64,000 nt of DNA, taken from positions 62,001 through 126,000 of the forward strand of contig JAIUMU010000004.1 of NCBI GenBank assembly GCA_022565355.1, written 5' to 3'. This document shows, in pieces, positions 56,200-64,000 of the stretch. A model generated the notes under the pieces. The model was not told the DNA's origin. It searched no databases and was given only the letters and a program-made list of their open reading frames with translations. Source of the DNA: Idiomarina sp. (lineage in GTDB: Bacteria; Pseudomonadota; Gammaproteobacteria; Enterobacterales; Alteromonadaceae). A program made the position numbers and the translations under genes. Position 1 is the stretch's first letter; each line of letters begins with the position of its first letter.

Positions 56200-57497
56200 T
56201 GGAACGTTTATATAAGCTTTCTCGCCTTATTAAACGGCAGTTACTTTGGTTACTGCCGTTTGCGCTAGTGGGCTTGTTAGTAGATAAGTTTTGGCTCAGT
56301 TTAAGCATTGGGCTCGCACTTGCAGTGGCCGGCAATTTATTCTATTTCCAACGCTTAAATCGCTGGTTATGGGATAGTAGAACCATGTTGCCCCCGCGTG
56401 CGAAAGGCGCTTGGAGCGATATTTATGATGGTATTTACGGCACATTACGCCGCGCGCAAGTAAAACGCCGTTCACTGGCGTTGTTATTACAACGATTTCG
56501 CCAAGCTGCAGAAGCAATTCCTGATGCCGGCCTCGTGCTGAATGCCGATGGCACCCTAGAGTGGACCAACAAATTAGCGCAGATTTATTTTGGTATTCGT
56601 TGGCCCGCCGATAAAGGTATTCGCATCACCAACCTGATTCGTTACCCCCGTTTCCATAAATACTTTGAAGCGGGCAACTTTACTAAACCCATCACCATTC
56701 TCTCGCCTATCGGTGATCAGCGTGAGCTTGAGCTCCGCTTTATGCCGTATGCAGATACGCAGCTGTTATTGATGGTGCGTGATGTAACCCAACTCAGCAA
56801 GCTAGAACGCATGCGCAAAGATTTTGTGGCCAACGTTTCGCATGAATTAAAAACTCCGTTAACAGTGATTAGCGGGTACTTAGAAATGCTAGAGGAAGGC
56901 GAGCAGTTACCACCGCAAATGATGGAGAAAGCGGTGCACGAGATGCAAGGGCAAACTAAGCGCATGCAGCGCATGGTAAACCAACTGCTTGAGATCTCAC
57001 GCATGGAATTACAAGACAAAGAGCTATTCAGCAAGCGGGTAGTGCTTGCCAATGTGGTACAGCAATCTATCGATGAACTGGCGCAAAGTATTCAAGAGAA
57101 AAAGCTGCAAATGCACGTGGCGCTCGATGATACGCTTTCGCTGTGGGGAGATGAAGACAAGCTCCGCAGTGCCTGTATGAACTTACTTACGAATGCAATT
57201 AAATACACCCCTGAAGGTGGCATGATCCGCGTAACTTGGCAGCGTATCGCCAACGGCGCCGAGTTTAGTGTGGAAGATAGTGGGCCAGGGATAGCTGCTG
57301 AACATATTCCGCGCTTAACCGAACGGTTTTACCGGGCCGAGAGCGATCGCAACAGTGCCACGGGCGGAACCGGCTTAGGCTTAGCGATTGTAAAACATGC
57401 ACTTGAGCATCACCGTACTAAACTAATGATTGAGAGTAAGCCGGGCCAGGGAAGCCGCTTCGGTTTTCGGATAAACCAAGCACTAATTGCCAGTTAA
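56199..57497 (+). CDS. phoR: Phosphate regulon sensor kinase PhoR
   Basis: 432 residues, as in E. coli (431). Two close N-terminal transmembrane helices (about 15-50) without a periplasmic domain, a cytosolic linker, a PAS domain (about 100-195), the dimerisation helix FVANVSHELKTPLTVISGY with His215, and an HATPase domain with NLLTNAIKYTPEGG and GGTGLGLAIVKHAL. It phosphorylates PhoB when the Pst transporter reports low phosphate; pst-phoU genes are not in this window. Translation overlaps phoB by one base. Confidence 0.94.
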   Translation: MERLYKLSRLIKRQLLWLLPFALVGLLVDKFWLSLSIGLALAVAGNLFYFQRLNRWLWDSRTMLPPRAKGAWSDIYDGIYGTLRRAQVKRRSLALLLQRFRQAAEAIPDAGLVLNADGTLEWTNKLAQIYFGIRWPADKGIRITNLIRYPRFHKYFEAGNFTKPITILSPIGDQRELELRFMPYADTQLLLMVRDVTQLSKLERMRKDFVANVSHELKTPLTVISGYLEMLEEGEQLPPQMMEKAVHEMQGQTKRMQRMVNQLLEISRMELQDKELFSKRVVLANVVQQSIDELAQSIQEKKLQMHVALDDTLSLWGDEDKLRSACMNLLTNAIKYTPEGGMIRVTWQRIANGAEFSVEDSGPGIAAEHIPRLTERFYRAESDRNSATGGTGLGLAIVKHALEHHRTKLMIESKPGQGSRFGFRINQALIAS

Positions 57498-57561
57498 AGC
57501 ACTAAGCCGTATTTCTGGCAAATAATCCCTGCCAATAATAGCTACCAACAGCACTCATAAA

Positions 57562-57597
57562 GCACAACCAGCTAATTGTGCATCCCCAATAGCTGGT
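57562..57597. other. Inverted repeats between phoR and hydrolase genes
   Basis: Two mutually exclusive hairpins: GCACAA/TTGTGC (57562-57581) and ACCAGCTA/TAGCTGGT (57567-57597). They lie between convergent genes and may end transcription, but no T-run follows either. Confidence 0.35.
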
Positions 57598-57612
57598 ATC
57601 TGCTCCGTCATA

Positions 57613-58575
57613 TTAAGCGTTATTTAACTTCACCGTTCTGCCGCGTTTTAGAAACGTAGCAATCTCGGCAATTGCGTTTTTCGATGCGCTAAATTGTGAA
57701 GCATGCAACGGATATATATGCCACATATCCGGCGCAACGGAAAGTTTATGCTCTACCTGTAAATCGAGTAATTTAGCGGCGAATTTACGGGAATCATCGA
57801 GTAAAATTTCATCGCTACCCACTTGTATTAACGTAGGTGGAATCTTCTGCAGTTCAGCCGCTGTGGCAAAGAATGGCGAGGCTAGGGCCTGTTCAGGATC
57901 TTGGCCTGCTAAGTAATCTTTGGCGCTAGCGGTTAAGCCACTCACTTGCAGCATGGGATCAATTTGCGCGTTTTCATAATAACTATGGGAACTGCAGGTG
58001 AGATCCAGCCAAGGTGAAATGAGCACTAAGTTGGCGGGTGGCTCCACATCTTCATTTTGTAGAGCTAGAGCACAACTGAGGGCCAGGTTACCACCGGCAG
58101 AATCACCGGCAATGGTAATTTTCCGTGCTGGAATACCACGTTTTAGTAACGCTTTATAAGCAGCCACAGCATCATCAAGTGCAGCAGGGAAGGGATGCTC
58201 TGGCGCTAACCGATAATCAAGCATCCATACCGCGGTTCCGCATGCATTAGCGAGATGGCCACAAAACTCGATGTGGGTGCTGTTGCCATCAAATACAAAG
58301 CCACCACCATGCAGGTAAAGGATATGTTGAGGCTGTTTGCCGTTACTCGCATCGTCTGTGTTGCCCGCTAGCGCCCGAGCACGCTGGCTTGGCATTGCTA
58401 GCACAGTTCTGCGGCCGGCTAGGCTATCTTCTTGGAAATGCACGTCTTTTGCGTTGGGTAGCGTTTTACCAACAACCCGAATCCATTTCCGGCGGAATGC
58501 TAGTGAAAACCGGGGGGAAAAACATGGTTTAACGAATACTCGCAGAAATCCTCGAAATATCGCTTCGTTGCTCAC
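57613..58575 (-). CDS. Alpha/beta hydrolase, hormone-sensitive-lipase type
   Basis: About 320 residues. The oxyanion HGGGF motif is in LYLHGGGFVFDG, the nucleophile Ser in the GDSAGGN elbow, and the acid and His of the triad in SDEILLDDS and MWHIYPL. This is the family IV/HSL esterase pattern. The GTG start has AAGGAG at ideal spacing; an ATG further up would lie deeper inside the monooxygenase gene. Its start overlaps the monooxygenase end by 47 bases. Pairing of a Baeyer-Villiger-type enzyme with an esterase suggests that a ketone is oxidised to an ester or lactone and then hydrolysed. Confidence 0.85.
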   Translation of the reverse strand: MSNEAIFRGFLRVFVKPCFSPRFSLAFRRKWIRVVGKTLPNAKDVHFQEDSLAGRRTVLAMPSQRARALAGNTDDASNGKQPQHILYLHGGGFVFDGNSTHIEFCGHLANACGTAVWMLDYRLAPEHPFPAALDDAVAAYKALLKRGIPARKITIAGDSAGGNLALSCALALQNEDVEPPANLVLISPWLDLTCSSHSYYENAQIDPMLQVSGLTASAKDYLAGQDPEQALASPFFATAAELQKIPPTLIQVGSDEILLDDSRKFAAKLLDLQVEHKLSVAPDMWHIYPLHASQFSASKNAIAEIATFLKRGRTVKLNNA

Positions 58576-60052
58576 GGTGGCTCCTTCCAAACTTATAATC
58601 TGCTGCATTTATACGAGATGTAAGGAAACGGTACGTGAAAGTGAAACCAAACCAATTAATCACGTTGCGTCCTGCATCATTTGTATACCAAGAGCTACAG
58701 CCTGCTGCCCACACACTGTTGTTGAGTTTGTTTTGCAGCGTGTTGACATAATGTTGCTGGCGCTCAGCTTTCACATCTAGTGTAGTCAGATTATTGCGAG
58801 CTAAGTAATATGTACATTGTAATACATAGTGAAATTGTGCTTCGAGCATCACCAGTATGGAATTATGGGAAAGATTCGTATTTGGCCCATACAGCATGAA
58901 GAAGTTGGGGAAGCCACTTACGGAAATACCTTTATAGGCTTCGGCGCCATCTTTCCAAGCCTCGCTTAAGCGTTGGTTGTTGCTGCCAATGATGTTTATG
59001 GGGGCCAAAAACTCAGTGGCCTTGAAGCCGGTAGCATAAATAATTACATCGGCGGCGTAGTGGTCCCCATTGTTATCCGTGATACCGGTAGGGGTGATTT
59101 TCTTAATGCCATTGCAGTGCAGTTGCACGTGAGGTTGGTTGATCGTGCTATACCAATCATTGGCGATTAAAATGCGGTTGCAGCCAATTTGATAGTTGGG
59201 AATCAGCTTTTTCAGCTTTTCAGGATCGGTAACATCCCGCTTGGCCATGGCAATAGAACGGTAGCTAAACAGATTCAAAATGAAGCGCATGCGGGTAAAA
59301 GCCAGGGCTCGGCACTCATTTTTTAAGTAAATGATGCTGCGGTAACAGCGGTTCAGTAATGGTACGTGCTGAAAGCACCATTGCTGCCAAGGGGCGAAGG
59401 GCTTATCGGGTTTGGGCATTACCCATGCCGGTGAGCGTTGAAATAAGGCAACTTCTTTCGCCTGCTTGGCAATCTGCGGCACAAATTGAATTGCCGAAGC
59501 GCCAGTACCGATTACCGCAACGCGTTTGCCGTGCAAATCGTGCTCATGTTGCCAACGGGCAGAGTGAAAATGCACCCCTTGAAAATCATTCCGCCCCGGA
59601 ATATCCGGATATTTGGGGTTGTTCAACTGCCCCGTGGCAGAAATAAGAAACTGACAATTGAACACCCGGCCATCGGCAAGCTGCACATGCCAGCGCATTT
59701 CTTCTTCTAAGTAGCGCGCTTCCACAACATCGGCATTGAGCTCAATATGAGGCGCGATGTCAAATTTACTAACGCAATTTTCAATATAGCTGCGTATTTC
59801 AGGCTGCGGGCTAAAGCGGCGAGACCAGTGTGAGTGCGGCGCGAAAGAGTAGGAATACAGGTGTGATTGCACATCACAGGCGGCGCCTGGGTAGGTGTTA
59901 TCGCGCCAAGTGCCGCCGATGCTGGCGCCGCGCTCTAAAATTACAAATTGCTCATGGCCGCTTTGCTTGAGCCGAATGCCCATACCAACGCCGCCGAATC
60001 CAGCACCGATAATTACAAACTGAGTATGAATTAATTTATCAGCTGCTGGCAT
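58529..60052 (-). CDS. Flavin-binding monooxygenase (Baeyer-Villiger-type)
   Basis: 507 residues with two nucleotide-binding Rossmann motifs: GAGFGG (FAD, residues 16-21) and GTGASA (NADPH, about 180). Between them FQGVHFHSARWQ fits the Baeyer-Villiger fingerprint FxGxxxHxxxW(P/D) except that its last residue is Gln. RASIGGTWRDNTYPGAACDV-like text (here from GASIGGTW) and the ATGFKATEF motif are also family marks. It likely inserts oxygen into a carbonyl substrate; the substrate is unknown. First gene of a two-gene operon with the hydrolase. Confidence 0.86.
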   Translation of the reverse strand: MPAADKLIHTQFVIIGAGFGGVGMGIRLKQSGHEQFVILERGASIGGTWRDNTYPGAACDVQSHLYSYSFAPHSHWSRRFSPQPEIRSYIENCVSKFDIAPHIELNADVVEARYLEEEMRWHVQLADGRVFNCQFLISATGQLNNPKYPDIPGRNDFQGVHFHSARWQHEHDLHGKRVAVIGTGASAIQFVPQIAKQAKEVALFQRSPAWVMPKPDKPFAPWQQWCFQHVPLLNRCYRSIIYLKNECRALAFTRMRFILNLFSYRSIAMAKRDVTDPEKLKKLIPNYQIGCNRILIANDWYSTINQPHVQLHCNGIKKITPTGITDNNGDHYAADVIIYATGFKATEFLAPINIIGSNNQRLSEAWKDGAEAYKGISVSGFPNFFMLYGPNTNLSHNSILVMLEAQFHYVLQCTYYLARNNLTTLDVKAERQQHYVNTLQNKLNNSVWAAGCSSWYTNDAGRNVINWFGFTFTYRFLTSRINAADYKFGRSHREQRSDISRISASIR

Positions 60053-60077
60053 AACAAGGCGCTATCGTTACGTAATT

Positions 60078-60113
60078 GGCATGGCACCGCGAATAACGCT
60101 GGTGCCATGCCAT
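60078..60113. other. Hairpin between serA and the monooxygenase gene
   Basis: TGGCATGGCACC and GGTGCCATGCCA form a perfect 12-bp stem with a 12-base loop. A second small hairpin (ATCTTG/CAAGAT, 60116-60131) lies between it and the serA stop codon. No T-run follows, so this could be a processing or partial termination signal after serA. Confidence 0.5.
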
Positions 60114-60134
60114 TATCTTGCCAACAAGATGCCA

Positions 60135-61367
60135 TTAATGCAGCACTCGGCAGCGAATGGTGCCTGAAATCTCTTTTAACTGCTCCAAGGCGTTATCGGC
60201 TTGTTGGCTATCCACATCCATTACCACGTAGCCTAGTTCACTATCGGTTTGTAAGTACTGCCCGGAAATATTCACGCCCAGCTCGGCAAAAATTTGGTTA
60301 ATGCGCGTAAGCACACCGGGTTGGTTACGGTGAATGTGCAGTAAACGGCTGCTGCCACCATGCAGAGGTAAACTTACTTCTGGGAAGTTCACGGCTGAAA
60401 GGGTAGAGCCATTATCTGAGTATTTGATCAGCTTATGCGCCACTTCAGTGCCAATGTTTTCTTGCGCTTCTTGGGTAGAGCCACCAATGTGCGGGGTAAG
60501 GATTACATTGCTTAGGCCGCGTAATGGCGAGAGAAACTCATCGTTATTGCTTTTCGGTTCTTGCGGGAACACATCAATGGCAGCACCAGCTAAATGGCCA
60601 TTCTTTAAAAACTGCGCAAGCGCTGCTAAATCCACAACAGTGCCACGAGAAGCATTAATCAGTGAAGCGCCAGAGCGCATCAGTTCGAGTTCGCTGGCGG
60701 TGATCATGTTTTGGGTTTGCTCTGTTTCCGGTACATGCAAACTTACGATATCACTGCTTTGTAGTAGCGCTGGTAATGATGGCATGGGCAATGCGTTACC
60801 CAAGGAAAGCTTGGTTTCAATATCATAAAACACCACGCGCATACCCAGCTGCTCTGCCAATACGCCGAGCTGCGTGCCGATATGGCCGTAGCCAATAATG
60901 CCTAGTGTTTTGCCGCGCGCTTCATGGGAGCCGCCCGCCGATTTCAACCAACCACCTTGGTGGCAGGCCATATTTTTCTCAGGAATTTTGCGCAGCAACA
61001 TAATAATTTCTGCGAGCACTAATTCAGCCACGCTGCGGGTATTCGAAAAGGGCGCATTAAATACAGGAATACCAAATTCGCGAGCAGCGCTGGTATCTAC
61101 CTGGTTGGTGCCAATGCAAAAGCAGCCAATAGCATTCAGTTTATCGGCGCGGGCGAGCACTTTGCGGCTTAGCTGCGTGCGCGAACGAATGCCCACAAAA
61201 TGATAATCGGCAATCATGTCTGCCAATTCATCTTCGTTAAATGCCGTGGTGTGGCTATCAATTTGCGTGTAGCCATGTTGGGCAAAGCACTCTGCCGCGC
61301 TTGGGTGCACTCCCTCTAGTAAGAGGATTTTAATCTTGTTTTTCGCGAGCGAGAGTACCGGCGACAT
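60135..61367 (-). CDS. serA: D-3-phosphoglycerate dehydrogenase
   Basis: 410 residues, the E. coli length. First enzyme of serine synthesis, oxidising 3-phosphoglycerate with NAD+ and inhibited by serine through its C-terminal ACT domain. The NAD-binding LGIIGYGHIGTQLGVLAEQL, the substrate/Arg region CFCIGTNQVDT, and the catalytic His of TPHIGGSTQEAQENIG are all seen; the ACT domain spans about 338-410 (VLTRINQIFAELGVNISGQY). AAGGAA precedes the ATG. It follows rpiA on the minus strand, an order (rpiA-serA) conserved in E. coli. Confidence 0.97.
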   Translation of the reverse strand: MSPVLSLAKNKIKILLLEGVHPSAAECFAQHGYTQIDSHTTAFNEDELADMIADYHFVGIRSRTQLSRKVLARADKLNAIGCFCIGTNQVDTSAAREFGIPVFNAPFSNTRSVAELVLAEIIMLLRKIPEKNMACHQGGWLKSAGGSHEARGKTLGIIGYGHIGTQLGVLAEQLGMRVVFYDIETKLSLGNALPMPSLPALLQSSDIVSLHVPETEQTQNMITASELELMRSGASLINASRGTVVDLAALAQFLKNGHLAGAAIDVFPQEPKSNNDEFLSPLRGLSNVILTPHIGGSTQEAQENIGTEVAHKLIKYSDNGSTLSAVNFPEVSLPLHGGSSRLLHIHRNQPGVLTRINQIFAELGVNISGQYLQTDSELGYVVMDVDSQQADNALEQLKEISGTIRCRVLH

Positions 61368-61425
61368 CTGAAATTCCTTGTGCTTGCTGCTAAAAGTTGC
61401 GGGTTCATCTTATTTTCTGTGGTTT

Positions 61426-62115
61426 CTAACTGCTTAGTGTTTCCAACTGCTCGCCATCACTTAGTAGGGCAATATTTGCGCCACGGGCAGCGAATAAACC
61501 ATTGGTAACTACACCGGTAATTTGATTGATTTTCTGCTCAAGGTCTACGGCGTTTTCGATATGCAGATTATAAATATCAAGAATAACGTTACCGTTGTCG
61601 GTTACAAAATCCTCGCGATAGATTGGGTCTCCGCCTAGCTTCACAATTTGCCGCGCCACGTAGGAGCGGGCCATCGGAATTACTTCAATGGGTAGGGGAA
61701 ACTCACCCAGTACATTCACCAGTTTAGAGCTATCGGCAATACAGATAAATTGTTCGGCCACGGCGGCTACGATTTTCTCGCGGGTAAGGGCGCCACCACC
61801 ACCTTTAATCATGTGCAGTTGGGCGTTAATTTCATCGGCACCATCAACATAAATTTCTACGCGATCTACACCGTTTAAATCATATACCGGAATACCATGT
61901 TGCTTTAAGCGCTGGGTAGAGGCTTCTGAACTACTTACCGCGCCCTCAATCTCGTGCTTCATGCTCGCCAGTGCGTCGATAAAATAATTTACCGTAGAGC
62001 CAGTGCCAACACCCACGATCATGCCGGGTTTAACGTAGGCAATAGCAGCTTCTGCCGCATGTTGTTTCGCTCGGTTTTGTACGTTTTCGGTAGGTTGTTG
62101 CATAGATGTACCCAT
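61426..62115 (-). CDS. rpiA: Ribose-5-phosphate isomerase A
   Basis: 229 residues. Interconverts ribose 5-phosphate and ribulose 5-phosphate. [15 protein letters not shown] binds phosphate, VDGADEIN and [14 protein letters not shown] hold the catalytic Asp/Glu/Lys, and [16 protein letters not shown] closes the domain. About ten residues longer than E. coli RpiA at the N-terminus; an internal ATG (MQQPTEN) is an alternative start. It sits between fau and serA, the gene order seen widely in gammaproteobacteria. Confidence 0.97.
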   Translation of the reverse strand: MGTSMQQPTENVQNRAKQHAAEAAIAYVKPGMIVGVGTGSTVNYFIDALASMKHEIEGAVSSSEASTQRLKQHGIPVYDLNGVDRVEIYVDGADEINAQLHMIKGGGGALTREKIVAAVAEQFICIADSSKLVNVLGEFPLPIEVIPMARSYVARQIVKLGGDPIYREDFVTDNGNVILDIYNLHIENAVDLEQKINQITGVVTNGLFAARGANIALLSDGEQLETLSS

Positions 62116-62179
62116 TACTCGGAATCCTTGGATTTAGCGGGGCCAGTAAACTGGTCGAGAATGGAACGATATTATACGG

Positions 62180-62806
62180 CTAATCGTTACCACTGCTAGT
62201 GTTAAATTGCCAACTGCGGCAAGGTGTAACTATCTGGGCAATTGGCACATCCCACGAGGCAACCGGCAACTGCTCGGTGTATTGGCAATCATGGGCAATC
62301 CCCACGCGCTGTAAATTAGGGTACCGATTCATACTGCAGCCGGCTAGGGTTCTATCATAAAACCCGCCGCCCATCCCCAAACGGTTGCCATGGGCATCGA
62401 ATGCTACCAGCGGCATGCATACTAAATCGATGGCACTTAATGGAATAATATCTTGGCAGCGTATACGCGGCTCGGGAATATTAAACTTGTTCGCTACCAT
62501 TTCCGTGTTGGCGTGATAGCGCAAAAATAACAACTGATTAGGCACCACCGGATGCAGCACAGGTAACGCCACGGTAATTCCGCGTTGCCACAGGGCCTGA
62601 ATAGTAGCCTCTAAGCTGGGTTCCCCATCATTGGCAATGTAGGCAGCAACACAGCGCACAGGCGCAGCACTCACCATATCGGTAAGGTGTTTGGCAATCG
62701 CGGCACTTGCTTGCTGTTGTTGTTCAGCAGAAAGGGCTTGCCGAGCAGCTCGGTATTTTGCCCTTAGCTGTTGGCGCAACAGGTTCTGCTGGGTTGAGTT
62801 TTGCAT
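62180..62806 (-). CDS. fau: 5-formyltetrahydrofolate cyclo-ligase
   Basis: About 208 residues (E. coli YgfA/Fau is 182). Turns 5-formyl-THF into 5,10-methenyl-THF with ATP. RYHANTEMVANKFNIPEPR and FDAHGNRLGMGGGFYDRTL are the conserved substrate and ATP-phosphate loops; the start LRQQLRAKYRAARQALS is typical. The frame is open further upstream to a GTG, but only the later ATG gives a normal family N-terminus, and its ribosome-binding site is weak. In E. coli the 6S RNA gene precedes fau; I could not recognise it here. Confidence 0.92.
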   Translation of the reverse strand: MQNSTQQNLLRQQLRAKYRAARQALSAEQQQQASAAIAKHLTDMVSAAPVRCVAAYIANDGEPSLEATIQALWQRGITVALPVLHPVVPNQLLFLRYHANTEMVANKFNIPEPRIRCQDIIPLSAIDLVCMPLVAFDAHGNRLGMGGGFYDRTLAGCSMNRYPNLQRVGIAHDCQYTEQLPVASWDVPIAQIVTPCRSWQFNTSSGND

Positions 62807-62979
62807 CACTGTATTGGCATCAGTTGCTGTGCTTTTAGAAGAAGAGTTCGGCAAACTTAGGTCCTTTTGCGTTCGATTGCGCACTATACGCTTTACAGTA
62901 CCCTGCACAAGTTGCGAAACTTGGAGTATGCTAACGTTTCAATAACAATTTGCTCATCACGATAATAATAGGCTGATTC

Positions 62980-64000
62980 ATGCGTGTAATTCAATCGGTT
63001 CGCCGTATTCTAATCTGTAGTGTTGCAGTGCTGTGTGTAAGTGTTGCCACCCCATTCGTAATGCCCAACTCGGCAATTGCCGCCGAGCCTGTGCAACAAG
63101 GGCCATTTTCACGGGTAATTCTGCGTGGTGGCATTTTGGTAAACGGTGAAGGCGCGCCACCTGTAGGCCCGGTTGATATCGTGATTGAAAATGATCGTAT
63201 TGTGCGGGTTGATGTAGTGGGCTACCCAGGTGTGCCTATTCGCGAAGGCGGCCGGCCCACGGCTGGCCCTGACGATCATGAAATTGATATAAGCGGCCAT
63301 TATGTATTGCCAGGTTTTGTAGATATGCATGGCCATATTGGTGGTTCGGCACCGAATATTCCACCAGAGTATGTGTATCAACTGTGGTTAGCCCACGGTA
63401 TTACTACGGTTCGCGAACCGGGAAGTTTTCGTGGCCTCGAGTGGACCGTAGATCAAGCCCAACAAGCGGCTGATAATGCCATTGCAGCGCCGCGTATTAT
63501 TCCCTATGCAGGTTTTGGTAGAGGTTCTGGTGAGCCCATTATTTCTGCTGAGCAAGCGCGGGCATGGGTACAAGGTGCCGCAGCCCAAGGCGCTCAAGGC
63601 GTGAAGTTTTTTGGCGCACCACCGCGGGTAATTGAAGCGGCCATTTCCGAAGCCAATGAGCTTGGCCTCGGCACCATGATGCACCATGCCCAGTTGAATG
63701 TGGTACGCACCAATGTGCTTGATTCGGCGGCCATGGGCCTTACTAGCATGGAACATTGGTATGGCTTGCCAGAGGCATTATTTACCAATCAGGTTATCCA
63801 GAATTACTCACCAGATTACAATTATCAGAATGAACAAGATCGTTTTAGTGAGGCAGGGCGTTTATGGCAACAAGCCGCTAGAAAAGGCAGTGAACGCTGG
63901 AACTATGTTCGCGATAAGCTCATCGAGCTTGATTTTACAATTAACCCCACCCTGAATATTTATGAAGCCAGCCGCGATGCAGCGGCGCAACGTAATGCTG
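62980..64000 (+). CDS. Secreted amidohydrolase family protein, N-terminal part
   Basis: Starts at ATG and remains open to the end of the window (340 residues). A signal peptide (MRVIQSVRRILICSVAVLCV... to AIAAEP) places it outside the inner membrane. A beta-rich cap (VILRGGILVNGEGAPPVG) precedes the metal-binding VLPGFVDMHGHIGG with the HxH motif; GVKFFG is a candidate for the carbamylated-lysine strand and TMMHHAQ for the next His. These fit the imidazolonepropionase/prolidase-like group of the amidohydrolase superfamily. The C-terminal part with the last Asp ligand lies beyond the window, so its substrate is not predictable. Confidence 0.85.
   Translation, partial: MRVIQSVRRILICSVAVLCVSVATPFVMPNSAIAAEPVQQGPFSRVILRGGILVNGEGAPPVGPVDIVIENDRIVRVDVVGYPGVPIREGGRPTAGPDDHEIDISGHYVLPGFVDMHGHIGGSAPNIPPEYVYQLWLAHGITTVREPGSFRGLEWTVDQAQQAADNAIAAPRIIPYAGFGRGSGEPIISAEQARAWVQGAAAQGAQGVKFFGAPPRVIEAAISEANELGLGTMMHHAQLNVVRTNVLDSAAMGLTSMEHWYGLPEALFTNQVIQNYSPDYNYQNEQDRFSEAGRLWQQAARKGSERWNYVRDKLIELDFTINPTLNIYEASRDAAAQRNA

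Noticed and set aside
62807..62979. 6S RNA (ssrS), which precedes fau in E. coli
   Set aside because: The gap is only about 170 bases and neither strand shows the long closing stem and central bubble of 6S RNA that I could recognise; zapA is also absent.

Overview
The window reads as a compact, gene-dense stretch of a marine gammaproteobacterial chromosome, most like an Alteromonadales/Idiomarina-type genome. The reasons are the rpsU-dnaG-rpoD operon followed by a tRNA-Ile2(CAT), gammaproteobacterial single-copy families (YggN, YaaA, RdgC, SrmB, the long ThiI with a rhodanese domain, the ribH-nusB-thiL-pgpA order beside dxs-ispA-xseB), and a salt-related set (BCCT transporter, MscS-like, Kv-like and CASTOR/POLLUX-like channels). 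The genus is an inference; no rRNA is present. I see no prophage, insertion sequence or CRISPR array.

Layout. 1-8153: end of fba, a DUF481 outer-membrane protein, queA-tgt, the macromolecular synthesis operon (rpsU, dnaG, rpoD) with its internal terminator, and tRNA-Ile2. 8304-13624: an AT-rich unrecognised gene with a PD-(D/E)XK nuclease-like C-terminus right after the tRNA, then a voltage-gated-type cation channel and a large MscS-like channel. 13737-19275: envelope proteins (Sel1-repeat protein, porin, lipoprotein amidase, M28 peptidase). 19380-21744: a minus-strand operon of gamma-glutamylcyclotransferase-like protein, amidoligase and UbiA-type prenyltransferase. 22101-29063: YggN, BCCT transporter, CASTOR/POLLUX-like channel, cold-shock protein, cysteine-synthase homologue. 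29029-36525: Fe-alcohol dehydrogenase, an ATP-grasp/GNAT pair, hemH, the TIGR03546/TIGR03545 pair and a TRIC/UPF0126 channel. 36735-39915: yajC-secD-secF. 40051-50065: yaaA, DUF3014, acyltransferase, ribH-nusB-thiL-pgpA, the isoprenoid block dxs-ispA-xseB, thiI and a VanZ-like gene. 50092-57497: srmB, rdgC, a sensor kinase, and a phosphate-starvation module (porin, phoB, phoR) with Pho-box-like sites before the porin and before phoB. 57613-64000: alpha/beta hydrolase plus flavin monooxygenase, serA, rpiA, fau and the start of a secreted amidohydrolase.

How the parts work together. The two loci most likely to hold undescribed biology are the amidoligase-GGCT-UbiA operon, which predicts formation and breakdown of a gamma-glutamyl-type amide on a membrane-linked, perhaps prenylated, product; and the nuclease-like gene with three possible SAP-like motifs beside a tRNA, a plausible stand-alone defence gene. 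The RimK-like ATP-grasp/GNAT pair is a second peptide-bond-forming locus, seemingly without the C39-like peptidase domain I recall for its relatives. The rest is mostly conserved core. Several convergent gene pairs share very strong bidirectional hairpins, including a perfect 23-bp stem and a perfect 32-bp palindrome.
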